Origin: Bacillota bacterium
GTDB taxonomy: Bacteria; Bacillota; Clostridia; Oscillospirales; Acutalibacteraceae
Reading direction: 5' to 3'
NCBI GenBank assembly: GCA_023410445.1
Contig: JAEYPT010000008.1
Coordinates: 62,001 to 126,000, forward strand
Length of the DNA stretch: 64,000 bases
Part shown: one piece after another, positions 16,711-26,300 of the stretch
How the letters are laid out: each line of letters begins with the position of its first letter
Position numbering within the stretch: the first letter of the stretch is position 1
Program-made: the position numbers and the translations under genes
The notes under the pieces: generated by a model
Told to the model about the DNA's origin: nothing
Databases searched by the model: none
What the model saw: the letters and a program-made list of their open reading frames with translations, nothing else

Positions 16711-19700
16711 TTGCTGCTGAAATCGCTGGAACTGCAGGGATTTAAGACCTTTCCCGACAAAACGGTGCTGACCTTCAACAACGGCATTACCGCCGTAGTC
16801 GGCCCGAACGGCAGCGGCAAAAGCAACATCAGCGACGCGATGCGGTGGGTGCTCGGGGAGCAGTCGGCCCGCATCCTGCGCTGTACCAAAATGGAAGACG
16901 TCATTTTTAACGGAACCCCAAGACGCAAACCTCTCGGCTTCGCGGAAGTGTCCCTGCTGTTTGACAATACGGACCGCAACCTTCCGTTTGACTCGGACGA
17001 GGTTTCGGTCACGCGCCGTTACTACCGTTCGGGCGAAAGCGAGTACCAGATCAACAAAGCTTCGGTTCGCCTGAAGGACGTGAACGAGCTCTTTATGGAC
17101 ACCGGCCTCGGCCGCGACGGCTATTCCATGATCGGGCAGGGCAAGATCGACAGCATCGTCGCTGCCCGCAGTGAAGACCGCCGCGTGATTTTTGAGGAAG
17201 CCGCGGGTATCTCCCGCTACCGGTACCGGAAAGAGGAGTCGGAGCGTCGGCTCGCTTCGGCGGAGGAAAACCTTCTCCGCCTGCATGATATTCTTTCGGA
17301 ACTGGAAAGCCGCGTCGGGCCTTTGAGGGAACAGGCGGAAAAGGCGAAGGAATATCTCACTCTCGCAAAAGAAAAGCGTGAGCTTGAAATCGGCCTTTGG
17401 CTGGAAACACTGGAACGCTCGGGAAGGCTCCTGCGAGAGCAGGAAGACCGCATTCTGACCGTCCGGAGTCAATACGACGCCGCAGAGCAGGAAATCGCCG
17501 GAATCGATCAGAAGATTGAGGCAGTGTTTGGTCAATCCAACGCCAGCTCCGCACAGATCGACGAAGTGCGGCGGCAGAGCGCTCTGCTGGAGGAAAACGC
17601 TGCGAAAAAGGATGGGGAAGCCTCCGTCCTCGAAAACGACATCCGGCACAATGAAGAAGACATCGCCCGCATGGAGCGGGAAATCGCGGAAAGCTCCGTT
17701 TCCAGCGACGAGATGGACCGGCAGATCGCCGAAACGAACCAAAAAATCAGTGAAAAGCAGGAATACATAAAAAATTCGGATACCGAACATTCCGCTATTT
17801 CCGAACGGCTGGATACCCTGCGGAGCGGTATGGACGAGGCCTCGGCCAAAATCGACCGACTGACCCGTTCACTCGCGGAATTGAGCGCACAGGCGACGGA
17901 GGCCAAGGTTGCCGAAACATCGGCACTTTCCTCCATTGCAGAAATCGGGCTTCGGCAGAAAGCCGTTCTGGAAAGCGCCGCGGAAAAAGAAAATCGGAAG
18001 TCGGCACTGAGCCGGTCCGCCGAAGAAATGTCCGCAAAGCTCCGTGAACTGGAGGAACGGCTGGAAGCACTGCAAAACACCGTCAAGGGCTACGAAATGC
18101 GGTTGCAGAGCCGCACTAGCAAAAAGGAAGCAGCCCGTCAGCTCCGGGACAAGCTTCGCCTGGACGCGGAAGGACTGTTTCGCCGCGCCCACCTGCTGGA
18201 AGACCTTGAGCGAAATCTTGAGGGCTTCTCCCAGAGCGTCAAGGCGGTCATGCAGGAATCATCCCGCGGCACATTAAAGGGCATTCACGGCCCGGTTTCG
18301 CGTCTGATCAAGGTTCCAGAGCCCTATGCGGTCGCTATGGAGACCGCCCTCGGCAGCGCCATGCAGAACATTGTCGTCGGAAGCGAAGAGGACGCAAAAA
18401 GCGCAATTGGGCTTTTGAAGCGGCGGAACTCCGGCCGCGCTACGTTTTTGCCCCTCACCACCATCCGGGGCAGAGTGCTGGAGGAAAAAGGACTGGAGCA
18501 GTGCCCCGGGTTTGTCGGGGTTGCCGCTTCACTCTGTTCCTGTGACCCAAAGTACACTGATATTCTAAATTCTCTGCTGGGCCGCATCGTGATCAGTGAA
18601 AATCTGGATTCCGCCGTTGCCATCGCGCGCCGGTACAGCTACCGGTTCCGCATTGTGACACTTGACGGCCAAGTGGTCAATGCCGGCGGCTCCATGACGG
18701 GCGGCTCGCTTGCCCGGAATTCGGGCCTGCTGAGCCGTGCTTCCGAAATTGAAAAGCTGAAGCAGGAAGCCGCCGGAGTCCAGCAGAAGGCCTCCGAGGC
18801 CGAGGCCGCGCTGAAAACTGCCACGGAAGAGGTTTCCGCCTCGGAAGCCGCTCTTGCCGGTGCAAACGGCGAACTTGCCTCAGCCCGGGAAGAAAAAATC
18901 CATGCGGAAGCGGACCAGCACCGGATTTCTTCGGAACTGGAAAGCTTTGAGCGCGATCTTGAAACTCTTGAAAAAGAAAAAAGTGACGCCGAAAACCGTC
19001 TGACAGAATTAAATGCCCGCCTGCAGGAAGCCCGCAATCAATCAGAGCAGATTAATACACAGGGGCAAAGCATTCAGAGTGAGCTGGCCGAAATCAGCGG
19101 AAGCAAAAACGAGCTGAACCGGCAGTGCGAGGATTTGGCTTCCCAGCTTCGTCAAATCGAAATGGACCGTCTAGCCGCGCAAAAGGATATTGAGTCTCTG
19201 CGTGCCTCCGCGGCGGACATCGAACAGCGCCGGACAGGGCATCTGGAAAAAGCGGATTCCCTCAAAAAGCAGATTGTACAGGTACAGGCTTCCACCGAGC
19301 AGCTCCGCGGAGAAATCGCCCGGCTGAAAGAGGAAGCGCAGACGATGCGTGCGGAAGCCAAAGCCGCCGGAAAACAGATCGAAGAACTGAATCAGCAGCG
19401 TATGGAGCTGGAAAAGCAGTCCGTAGACCTCCGCGCCAAAGAGCGTGAAAAGTCGGAGGAAAAGGAGAAGACCGGCCATGAGCTCGCCCGTCTAGAAGAA
19501 CGAAAAGCAGGAATCCAGAAGGATTACGACGAGATTATTTCCCGTTTATGGGAAGAATACGAACTGACGCGTCGGGAAGCCGAAGAACAGGTGGAAACCA
19601 AAATTTCCGACCCGGCTGCCGCTCAGCGCAAACTCGCCGAACTGAAAAACCGCATTAAGGCGCTCGGCTCCGTCAATGTCTCCGCAGTGGATGAATATCG

Positions 19701-20289
19701 CGAGGTCTCGGAGCGATACGAGTTCTTGAAAGCCCAGATTTCGGACGTAGAAAATTCCCGTGATGAACTAAAGAAACTGATCGGAAATCTTACCCGCCAG
19801 ATGCGGGATCTTTTCACGGAGCGTTTCAGTCTCATCCGGCAGAATTTTGTCCAGACGTTCCGGGAACTGTTCGGCGGCGGCACGGCCGATCTGATTCTCA
19901 GCGAACCCGAGGACGTTCTTAATTCCGGAATTGAGATTGCCGTTCAGCCGCCCGGTAAAATCGTGGCGCATCTGGAGGCCCTCTCAGGCGGTGAAAAAGC
20001 GCTGGTGGCAATCGCATTGTATTTTGCCATCATGAAGGTGAATCCGCCTCCGTTCTGCGTACTGGATGAAATTGAAGCCGCTCTAGACGATGTCAACGTC
20101 GACCGGTTTGCCGCTTATCTGCGCAGGATGACTCAAAATACGCAGTACATTATGATAACGCATCGGCGCGGCAGCATGGAAGAAGCCGACGTGCTTTACG
20201 GGGTAACCATGCAAGACGAGGGTGTTTCCAAGTTGCTGGAAATGCCGGTTGCCGCGATGGAAGCAAAAATCGGCGCCGTGGCCCGCTGA
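16711..20289 (+). CDS. smc: Chromosome segregation protein SMC
   Basis: The ring-forming ATPase of the Smc-ScpAB condensin that compacts and separates the chromosome. The 1192-residue protein has Walker A GPNGSGKSN at 31-39, a long coiled coil, a hinge at about 500-650 (GPVSRLI, then GGSMTGGS), a second coiled coil rich in Glu, Lys and Gln, the ABC signature LSGGEKALVA from about 1091 and Walker B CVLDEIEAALDD near 1117-1128. TTG at 16711 is the start: GGAGG ends 7 bases upstream and no ATG fits. scpA and scpB are not in the window. ftsY follows by 12 bases. Confidence 0.97.
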   Translation: MLLKSLELQGFKTFPDKTVLTFNNGITAVVGPNGSGKSNISDAMRWVLGEQSARILRCTKMEDVIFNGTPRRKPLGFAEVSLLFDNTDRNLPFDSDEVSVTRRYYRSGESEYQINKASVRLKDVNELFMDTGLGRDGYSMIGQGKIDSIVAARSEDRRVIFEEAAGISRYRYRKEESERRLASAEENLLRLHDILSELESRVGPLREQAEKAKEYLTLAKEKRELEIGLWLETLERSGRLLREQEDRILTVRSQYDAAEQEIAGIDQKIEAVFGQSNASSAQIDEVRRQSALLEENAAKKDGEASVLENDIRHNEEDIARMEREIAESSVSSDEMDRQIAETNQKISEKQEYIKNSDTEHSAISERLDTLRSGMDEASAKIDRLTRSLAELSAQATEAKVAETSALSSIAEIGLRQKAVLESAAEKENRKSALSRSAEEMSAKLRELEERLEALQNTVKGYEMRLQSRTSKKEAARQLRDKLRLDAEGLFRRAHLLEDLERNLEGFSQSVKAVMQESSRGTLKGIHGPVSRLIKVPEPYAVAMETALGSAMQNIVVGSEEDAKSAIGLLKRRNSGRATFLPLTTIRGRVLEEKGLEQCPGFVGVAASLCSCDPKYTDILNSLLGRIVISENLDSAVAIARRYSYRFRIVTLDGQVVNAGGSMTGGSLARNSGLLSRASEIEKLKQEAAGVQQKASEAEAALKTATEEVSASEAALAGANGELASAREEKIHAEADQHRISSELESFERDLETLEKEKSDAENRLTELNARLQEARNQSEQINTQGQSIQSELAEISGSKNELNRQCEDLASQLRQIEMDRLAAQKDIESLRASAADIEQRRTGHLEKADSLKKQIVQVQASTEQLRGEIARLKEEAQTMRAEAKAAGKQIEELNQQRMELEKQSVDLRAKEREKSEEKEKTGHELARLEERKAGIQKDYDEIISRLWEEYELTRREAEEQVETKISDPAAAQRKLAELKNRIKALGSVNVSAVDEYREVSERYEFLKAQISDVENSRDELKKLIGNLTRQMRDLFTERFSLIRQNFVQTFRELFGGGTADLILSEPEDVLNSGIEIAVQPPGKIVAHLEALSGGEKALVAIALYFAIMKVNPPPFCVLDEIEAALDDVNVDRFAAYLRRMTQNTQYIMITHRRGSMEEADVLYGVTMQDEGVSKLLEMPVAAMEAKIGAVAR

Positions 20290-20301
20290 AAGGGGTTAAA
20301 T

Positions 20302-21216
20302 ATGGGTTTATTCTCGAAAATTCGCGACGGCCTGAAAAAGACAAGGGATGGTATGAGCGCGTCCGTTGCGGCTGTGCTCTCATCCTTTACAAAAATTGAC
20401 GATTCCCTTTTTGAGGAACTGGAAGAGCAGCTGGTCATGGGCGATGTCGGCGTTCAGACCGCAGAGCGGCTCTGCGCGCAGCTTCGCGAAAAGGTAAAAT
20501 CAGAGGGAGTCACGGACCCCGCCAAAATTTACGATATGCTGCGCGTTTTGGTCGCCGACATGCTCCGGGGTGGGGAAGAGCTGCGCATAGGTACTAAGCC
20601 CTCCGTAATTCTGGTGGTCGGCGTCAATGGCGTCGGAAAAACGACCACCATAGGGAAAATCGCTTCTTTGCTTACGAAACAGGGAAAACGGGTGATTCTC
20701 GGTGCGGCCGACACCTTCCGTGCGGCGGCTGTGGAACAGCTTGAAATCTGGGCGGAGCGCTCCGGCGCAGAAATCGTCAAGCAGGCGGAAGGCAGCGACC
20801 CCGCCTCAGTTGTGTTTGATTCCATCGCGGCAGCCAAAGCCAGAGGCGCCGACGTCGTCATCTGCGACACAGCCGGACGGCTGCACAATAAAAAGGACCT
20901 GATGGCTGAGCTCGCCAAAATCAACCGCGTCATTCAACGGGAAGCTCCGGACTCTGACCGCGAAACTCTTCTGGTTCTGGATGCGGCGACCGGTCAGAAC
21001 GCGATCAGTCAGGCAAGGGAATTTAAAAACGTCACGGATATTACGGGGATCGTGCTTACAAAGCTCGACGGTACCCCCAAGGGTGGGGTCATCCTCTCCG
21101 TGAAGGAAGACCTCCAGCTTCCGGTAAAGTTTATCGGGGTGGGGGAACAGGTGGACGATCTGCAGCCATTTGACGCCGATCAGTTCGCCGCCGCTCTGTT
21201 TGAAAAACAGGAGTAA
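20302..21216 (+). CDS. ftsY: Signal recognition particle receptor FtsY
   Basis: The SRP-type GTPase that docks signal recognition particle and ribosome at the membrane. The 304-residue protein has a short N-terminal amphipathic helix (MGLFSKIRDGLKKTR), the N-domain bundle, and the G domain with GVNGVGKT at 107-114, DTAGRL, and TKLDGTPKGG. It lacks the long acidic A-domain seen in enterobacteria, as is normal for Gram-positives. It lies between smc and the rdgB-type gene with 3-12 base gaps, so it is in the same operon. Confidence 0.97.
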   Translation: MGLFSKIRDGLKKTRDGMSASVAAVLSSFTKIDDSLFEELEEQLVMGDVGVQTAERLCAQLREKVKSEGVTDPAKIYDMLRVLVADMLRGGEELRIGTKPSVILVVGVNGVGKTTTIGKIASLLTKQGKRVILGAADTFRAAAVEQLEIWAERSGAEIVKQAEGSDPASVVFDSIAAAKARGADVVICDTAGRLHNKKDLMAELAKINRVIQREAPDSDRETLLVLDAATGQNAISQAREFKNVTDITGIVLTKLDGTPKGGVILSVKEDLQLPVKFIGVGEQVDDLQPFDADQFAAALFEKQE

Positions 21217-21219
21217 CCC

Positions 21220-21813
21220 ATGAAACTTTTGATTGCAACCCATAACGCCGGAAAAATCCGGGAGTTTGAGCGGATTCTTGCTCCGCTTGCAGTTGAAGTC
21301 AGCGCTGCCGATTTTTCGGACGTAGAGGAAACCGGCACCACCTTCGAGGCGAACGCCCTTCTGAAAGCGGAGGCTGCGTGCCGCTGCACCGGAGCGCCCT
21401 GTGTGGCGGATGATTCCGGGCTTGCGGTGGATGCGCTCGGGGGAGCACCGGGGATCTATTCCGCACGGTACGCGGGGGAAAACGCAACCGATGCGGACCG
21501 CATCCGGAAATTGCTGGCAAACCTGACCTGCGTTCCCATGCCGGAGCGCACCGCGCGTTTTCTGTGCTCCATCTGCTGCGTGTTCCCGAACGGTGACAGA
21601 ATCACCGCCGAAGGAATCTGCGAAGGCTCCATTGCGTTTGCTCCGCAGGGAAACGACGGCTTCGGTTACGACCCCGTATTCCTGGTTGGGGAAAAATCCT
21701 TTGCGCAGCTGACTCCCGAAGAAAAAGACGCCGTCAGCCACCGTGGAAAGGCACTTCGTCTATTTGCAGAGAAATTAAAAGTATATAAGGAGCAATGCCA
21801 TGCTGACCAGTAA
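21220..21813 (+). CDS. rdgB: XTP/dITP diphosphatase
   Basis: Hydrolyses non-canonical purine nucleotides (dITP, XTP) to monophosphates, cleaning the nucleotide pool. The 197-residue protein shows the Ham1/RdgB signature: ATHNAGKIREFERIL at the N-terminus, DDSGLAVDALGGAPG with the metal-binding and catalytic acids, and GNDGFGYDPVF. It is 3 bases after ftsY and its 3' end overlaps yhbY by 14 bases. Confidence 0.95.
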   Translation: MKLLIATHNAGKIREFERILAPLAVEVSAADFSDVEETGTTFEANALLKAEAACRCTGAPCVADDSGLAVDALGGAPGIYSARYAGENATDADRIRKLLANLTCVPMPERTARFLCSICCVFPNGDRITAEGICEGSIAFAPQGNDGFGYDPVFLVGEKSFAQLTPEEKDAVSHRGKALRLFAEKLKVYKEQCHADQ

Positions 21814-22120
21814 ACAGCGAGCCTATCTGCGCTCGCTCGCAAATCCTATTGACACGATTCTAATCGTCGGTAAAGCCGGCCTTGGGGCTGAAATCATCAA
21901 GCAGGCAGACGACGCCCTGACCGCCCGAGAACTGATCAAGGGAGCCGTGCTTGAAAGCAGTCCGGTAAAATCCCGGGAAGCGGCGGACAACCTGGCGGAA
22001 TCAACCCATTCCGACGTTGTTCAGGTGATCGGTTCCCGCTTTGTGCTATACCGCAGAAATGAGAAGCAGCCGAAAATAATCCTTCCCAAAGCCCGGAAAA
22101 AGAGCTATGATAAAAAATAA
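21800..22120 (+). CDS. yhbY: YhbY-family RNA-binding protein (CRM domain)
   Basis: A 106-residue CRM-domain protein associated with pre-50S ribosomal particles in bacteria. It starts MLTSKQRAYLRSLA and carries the conserved VGKAGL and a basic RNA-binding surface; the C-terminal tail is lysine-rich. The AAGGAG ribosome-binding site lies inside the end of rdgB. Its position just before nadD-yqeK-rsfS is conserved in Firmicutes and fits a role in ribosome assembly. Confidence 0.93.
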   Translation: MLTSKQRAYLRSLANPIDTILIVGKAGLGAEIIKQADDALTARELIKGAVLESSPVKSREAADNLAESTHSDVVQVIGSRFVLYRRNEKQPKIILPKARKKSYDKK

Positions 22121-22138
22121 GCATAATCAGGTGGAAAC

Positions 22139-22735
22139 ATGACAAAGCTTGTGGTAATGGGCGGAACGTTCAATCCGATTCATTACGGCCACCTTCATAT
22201 GGCGGAACAGTTTGCGAAGCGGGTCAATGCCGACCGGGTTCTGTTTATTCCGACTGCTTCGCCGCCGCATAAGGATTCCCATGAGCTCGTCTCTGCGGAA
22301 GACCGCCTGACCATGTGCCGCCTCGCCTGCGAAGGCCGGTTTGAGGTCAGTGATCTGGAAATCCGCCGCGGCGGGCTGAGTTATACCTCCGACACGCTGC
22401 GCAGCCTGAAACAGGCAAATCCGGATTCGGAGCTTTATTTTATCACGGGCGAAGATATGTTCCTGACATTGGAACAGTGGCATGAGCCGGACGTCATATT
22501 TTCTCTCGCCACCATCTGTGCGGCCCCCCGAAGCTGGGAAGGCTGCGGCGCATTGGAAGATTACGCCGAGCGGATCCGGAAACGGGGCGGAAAGGTACTG
22601 CTGGCTGAAATCCAGTATCTGCCCGTATCTTCCACAGCGATTCGTCTCGCCGTAAAAAGCGGAATGCCGATTTCGGAGTTCGTACCGTCCAAGGTTGCCG
22701 AATATATCCGTTCCCACCATCTTTATTTGGAGTGA
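22139..22735 (+). CDS. nadD: Nicotinate-nucleotide adenylyltransferase
   Basis: Joins nicotinate mononucleotide with ATP to form deamido-NAD. The 198-residue protein has the nucleotidyltransferase motif GGTFNPIHYGH (residues 8-18, HxGH at 15-18) and the C-terminal SSTAIR motif. Both match the family and the length is normal. AGGTGG lies just before the ATG; yqeK follows by 6 bases. Confidence 0.96.
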   Translation: MTKLVVMGGTFNPIHYGHLHMAEQFAKRVNADRVLFIPTASPPHKDSHELVSAEDRLTMCRLACEGRFEVSDLEIRRGGLSYTSDTLRSLKQANPDSELYFITGEDMFLTLEQWHEPDVIFSLATICAAPRSWEGCGALEDYAERIRKRGGKVLLAEIQYLPVSSTAIRLAVKSGMPISEFVPSKVAEYIRSHHLYLE

Positions 22736-22741
22736 AAGTTC

Positions 22742-23320
22742 ATGGAACTCAAAGAACCGAAAGAATATGAGGAAATCATACGTCCTTTACTGACCGAAAA
22801 ACGCTTTCATCATTCTCTCTGCGTCTCGCAGGCAGCAATATCCCTTACTGAAAAGTACGGTGGAGACCGCCGCAAAGCGGAAACGGCAGGCATTTTGCAT
22901 GATATTATGAAGGATCAGCCGCAGGACAAGCAATTGAAAATGATGGAGCAATTTGGTATAATACTGACAAACGTGGAACAAGCTGCTCCAAAACTTTGGC
23001 ACGCCGTACTTGGCGCAGCCTACATTAAGAACGAGCTGCATCTGGACGACGCGGAAATTCTGGATGCCGTGCGGTACCATACAACGGGCCGGGAAAACAT
23101 GACGCTGATGGATAAAATCATCTTTATTGCGGATTTTATCTCCGCGGACCGGGATTACGAGGGAGTGGAAGACCTGCGCAAGGCAGCCGGGCAAAGTCTG
23201 GAGGAAGCTATGATCGCGGGTATCACGTATACCATTAAGGACCTCGCTTCCGGCAGCAAGCCGATTCATCCCGATACGATCGCAGCCTACAACCAGACGG
23301 TTCTGGCTGCAAAACCATAA
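22742..23320 (+). CDS. yqeK: HD-domain diadenosine tetraphosphatase YqeK
   Basis: A 192-residue HD-superfamily phosphohydrolase. Family members symmetrically cleave diadenosine tetraphosphate to ADP. The metal ligands are visible as H23 or H24, the H53-D54 doublet in ILHDIMKD, H98-type residues around YHTTGR, and D in IFIADFIS. A GGAG site lies 9 bases before the ATG. A promoter-like sequence is embedded at 22934-22962. Confidence 0.92.
   Translation: MELKEPKEYEEIIRPLLTEKRFHHSLCVSQAAISLTEKYGGDRRKAETAGILHDIMKDQPQDKQLKMMEQFGIILTNVEQAAPKLWHAVLGAAYIKNELHLDDAEILDAVRYHTTGRENMTLMDKIIFIADFISADRDYEGVEDLRKAAGQSLEEAMIAGITYTIKDLASGSKPIHPDTIAAYNQTVLAAKP
22934..22962 (+). promoter_or_regulatory. Candidate internal promoter in yqeK for rsfS-leuS
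   Basis: TTGAAA (22934-22939), exactly 17 bases, then a perfect TATAAT (22957-22962) in the yqeK coding sequence. It could provide separate transcription of rsfS and leuS. It is not proven, because AT-rich coding DNA can imitate this. Confidence 0.45.
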
Positions 23321-23347
23321 AAATTTTGAAAGAGGGGATCTTTAGGA

Positions 23348-23701
23348 ATGACGCCATTGGAAACGGCAGAACAGGCCGTTAAAATTCTCGATTCGAAAAA
23401 GGCAAAGGAATTGAAGATCATCGGAATCAAAGATATTTCCGTCCTTGCCGATTACTTCGTTCTTGCCACAGGCACCAGCAGCACGCATGTGAAATCGCTG
23501 GCGGACGAGGTGGAATTTCAGTTGAAAGCTCAGGGGGAGGAACCGCGTCACACGGAAGGATACCGCTCAAATTCCTGGGTGCTGATTGATTACGGCAGCG
23601 TTGTGGTTCATGTTTTCACGGAGGAATCCCGCCGCTTTTATGACCTTGACCGTCTCTGGCAGGATGGGCAGATACTGGATATTTCTAAGATTATCGAATA
23701 A
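23348..23701 (+). CDS. rsfS: Ribosome silencing factor RsfS
   Basis: Binds L14 on the free 50S subunit and blocks joining to 30S when nutrients run short. The 117-residue protein has the DUF143 pattern: ISVLADYFVLATGTS, EGYRSNSWVLIDYG and VVHVF with FYDLDRLW at the end. A GAGGGGA site lies about 10 bases before the ATG. It follows yqeK by 27 bases and completes the nadD-yqeK-rsfS set. Confidence 0.96.
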   Translation: MTPLETAEQAVKILDSKKAKELKIIGIKDISVLADYFVLATGTSSTHVKSLADEVEFQLKAQGEEPRHTEGYRSNSWVLIDYGSVVVHVFTEESRRFYDLDRLWQDGQILDISKIIE

Positions 23702-23767
23702 TTTTTGCAACTGGCGGAAAAAACCGTCCGCGCATGATTATAGAAAGAACGTAGGGGCGAAAGACGA

Positions 23768-26173
23768 ATGAAGTACGATCATAAAACCGTAGAAAAAAAG
23801 TGGCAGGACCGCTGGGAAGAAGCAGGCGTATTCCACGCTTCCAACGATTCGGACAAACCGAAGTACTATGCGCTGATTGAATTCCCGTATCCGTCGGGGC
23901 AGGGGCTGCACGTCGGCCATCCCCGTTCCTATACGGCGATGGACATTATCGCGCGCAAACGGCGCATGCAGGGCTATAACGTCCTGTACCCCATCGGTTG
24001 GGACGCGTTCGGTCTGCCGAGCGAGAATTACGCAATCAAGAACCATGTGCATCCGGCCGTTGTGACAAAGCAGAATATCGCACGGTTCAAGCAGCAGCTT
24101 AAATCGCTCGGTCTATCCTTTGATTGGACGCGGGAAATTAACACGACCGATCCGGAGTACTACAAATGGACACAGTGGATTTTCCTTCAGCTTTTTAAGC
24201 ACGGTTTAGCCTATAAAAAGGAAATGGCGGTCAACTGGTGCACTTCCTGCAAATGCGTACTGGCCAATGAAGAAGTGGTCAATGGCGTCTGCGAACGCTG
24301 CGGCAGCGAAGTCGTACGCAAGGTCAAATCCCAGTGGATGCTGAAAATCACCGATTATGCGCAGCGTTTGATCGACGACCTCGACCTTGTCGATTATCCG
24401 GAGCGCGTCAAGTCGCAGCAGGTCAACTGGATCGGCCGTTCGACCGGCGCTGAGATTGATTTCGGCACAACGTTGGGTGACTCCTTCACGGTTTACACCA
24501 CCCGTCCGGACACTCTGTATGGCGTAACCTACATGGTTCTTTCTCCGGAGCATCCGCTTCTGGAAAAATGGAAGGACAAACTGGAAAACCTGGATGAAGT
24601 CATTGCCTACCAGGAAGAAGCCTCCAAGAAATCCGATTTTGAACGGACTGAAATCGCCAAGGAGAAAACGGGCGTCCGCCTCAAGGGGATCAACGCCGTC
24701 AATCCCGTCAACGGCGCGCAAGTTCCGATTTTCATTTCCGATTACGTTCTTACCTCCTACGGCACGGGCGCTATTATGGCTGTTCCGGCGCACGATACCC
24801 GCGACTGGGATTTTGCCAAAAAATTCGGTCTTTCCATTATTGAAGTTGTACAAGGCGGGAATGTACAGGAAGAAGCCTTTACAGACTGTGAAAAGGGCAT
24901 TCTGGTGAATTCCGGCATCCTGACAGGGCTTTCCGTTGATGAAGCGAAGAAGAAAATCATCGAATACATTGCAGAAAAAGGCATTGGCCGCCCGAAGGTA
25001 AACTTCAAGCTGCGCGACTGGGTATTTTCCCGTCAGCGCTACTGGGGTGAACCGATCCCGATCGTAAACTGTCCGAAGTGCGGTTATGTCGCCGTACCGG
25101 AAAACGAGCTTCCGCTTCGCCTGCCCGAGGTAAAATCCTACGAACCGACGGACAACGGGGAATCTCCGCTTGCCCACATGACGGAATGGGTCAACACGAC
25201 CTGCCCACACTGCGGCGGACCGGCGAAACGCGAAACCGACACCATGCCTCAGTGGGCCGGTTCCTCCTGGTATTTTCTTCGCTACACCGACCCACATAAC
25301 ACCGAAGCTTTTTCAGGCAAAGACGCCCTCAAATACTGGACCCCGGTGGACTGGTACAACGGCGGCATGGAACATACCACTCTACATCTGCTGTACAGCC
25401 GATTCTGGCATAAATTCCTGTACGACATCGGCGAAGTTCCCACGCCGGAGCCTTACGCTAAGCGTACCAGCCACGGCATGATTCTCGGTGAAAACGGGGA
25501 AAAGATGAGCAAATCGCGCGGTAACGTCGTGAATCCGGACGATATCGTGCGCGATTACGGAGCGGATACCATGCGCCTGTACGAAATGTTTATCGGCGAC
25601 TTTGAAAAGGCCGCGCCTTGGAACACCAACGGCATCAAGGGCTGCAGACGTTTTCTGGAGCGCTTCTGGAATCTTAAGGACATTGTGTGCGACGGCGAAG
25701 AAATCCGGCCTGAATTGGAAGGCCCGTTCCATAAGACAATTAAAAAAGTCGGCGAAGATGTCGAAAACCTGAAGTTCAACACGGCAATCGCTGCTTTGAT
25801 GTCTCTCATCAACGATATTGCTGCGGTTGGTTCTATTACGCGCGGAGAACTGAAGATATTTGCGATTCTTCTGAATCTTTTTGCGCCGCACATTTGCGAA
25901 GAAGTCTGGACTGACATGAAGTTCGGCGGGTTCGTCTGCCAGCAGCCGTGGCCGGTCTACGATGAAGCAAAATGCACGGATCAGACCATTGAAATTGTGG
26001 TGCAGGTTAACGGAAAAGTCCGCGCGCACCTTTCCGTTCCGGCAGATATCAGCAAAGACGACGCGCTTTCTGCTTCCAAAGAAATTGATAAAATTGAAGT
26101 CGAGCTTGCCGGCAAGAAAATTCTCAAGGAAATCTACGTTCCTTCCAAGCTGGTTAATATCGTCGTAAAATAA
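23768..26173 (+). CDS. leuS: Leucyl-tRNA synthetase
   Basis: Class I synthetase that charges tRNA-Leu. The 801-residue protein has the HIGH-type motif as HVGH at 48-51, KMSKS at 579-583, a zinc-binding insertion (CTSCKCVLANEEVVNG and a later CPKCG/CPHCG), and a CP1 editing domain in the middle (about 220-420) with the TxxTxPD-like TTRPDTLYG. The length is normal. Only 66 bases separate it from rsfS, too few for a T-box leader, so leucine-tRNA-dependent control of the usual Firmicutes type is not visible. A terminator follows. Confidence 0.97.
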   Translation: MKYDHKTVEKKWQDRWEEAGVFHASNDSDKPKYYALIEFPYPSGQGLHVGHPRSYTAMDIIARKRRMQGYNVLYPIGWDAFGLPSENYAIKNHVHPAVVTKQNIARFKQQLKSLGLSFDWTREINTTDPEYYKWTQWIFLQLFKHGLAYKKEMAVNWCTSCKCVLANEEVVNGVCERCGSEVVRKVKSQWMLKITDYAQRLIDDLDLVDYPERVKSQQVNWIGRSTGAEIDFGTTLGDSFTVYTTRPDTLYGVTYMVLSPEHPLLEKWKDKLENLDEVIAYQEEASKKSDFERTEIAKEKTGVRLKGINAVNPVNGAQVPIFISDYVLTSYGTGAIMAVPAHDTRDWDFAKKFGLSIIEVVQGGNVQEEAFTDCEKGILVNSGILTGLSVDEAKKKIIEYIAEKGIGRPKVNFKLRDWVFSRQRYWGEPIPIVNCPKCGYVAVPENELPLRLPEVKSYEPTDNGESPLAHMTEWVNTTCPHCGGPAKRETDTMPQWAGSSWYFLRYTDPHNTEAFSGKDALKYWTPVDWYNGGMEHTTLHLLYSRFWHKFLYDIGEVPTPEPYAKRTSHGMILGENGEKMSKSRGNVVNPDDIVRDYGADTMRLYEMFIGDFEKAAPWNTNGIKGCRRFLERFWNLKDIVCDGEEIRPELEGPFHKTIKKVGEDVENLKFNTAIAALMSLINDIAAVGSITRGELKIFAILLNLFAPHICEEVWTDMKFGGFVCQQPWPVYDEAKCTDQTIEIVVQVNGKVRAHLSVPADISKDDALSASKEIDKIEVELAGKKILKEIYVPSKLVNIVVK

Positions 26174-26181
26174 TAGTTTCA

Positions 26182-26213
26182 GGACGCCGGTCAGTGGATC
26201 GGCGTCCTTTTTT
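26182..26213 (+). terminator. Terminator after leuS
   Basis: Perfect 8-bp stem GGACGCCG (26182-26189)/CGGCGTCC (26200-26207), 10-base loop, six Ts. It closes the long gene run that begins at 8.5 kb. Confidence 0.9.
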
Positions 26214-26237
26214 CATGCGCTTTACAAATTCTTTGCC

Positions 26238-26266
26238 TTGACAGAATTATCCATTTGCATTACTAT
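26238..26266 (+). promoter_or_regulatory. Promoter of the 26.3-kb exported-protein gene
   Basis: TTGACA (26238-26243), 17 bases, TACTAT (26261-26266). It lies between the leuS terminator and the gene start, ending 34 bases before the ATG. Confidence 0.75.
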
Positions 26267-26300
26267 GTTTTTGGAATTTAGCAGAAGGAAGAGAATTGAT

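Noticed and set aside
16087..17790. 567-codon minus-strand open frame
   Set aside because: Spans the end of the radical SAM gene and the start of smc in antisense; crosses two real genes and shows no protein-like motif.
19152..19479. Short minus-strand frames in the smc coiled coil
   Set aside because: Produced by the repetitive Glu/Lys codon pattern of the coiled coil; no start signals.
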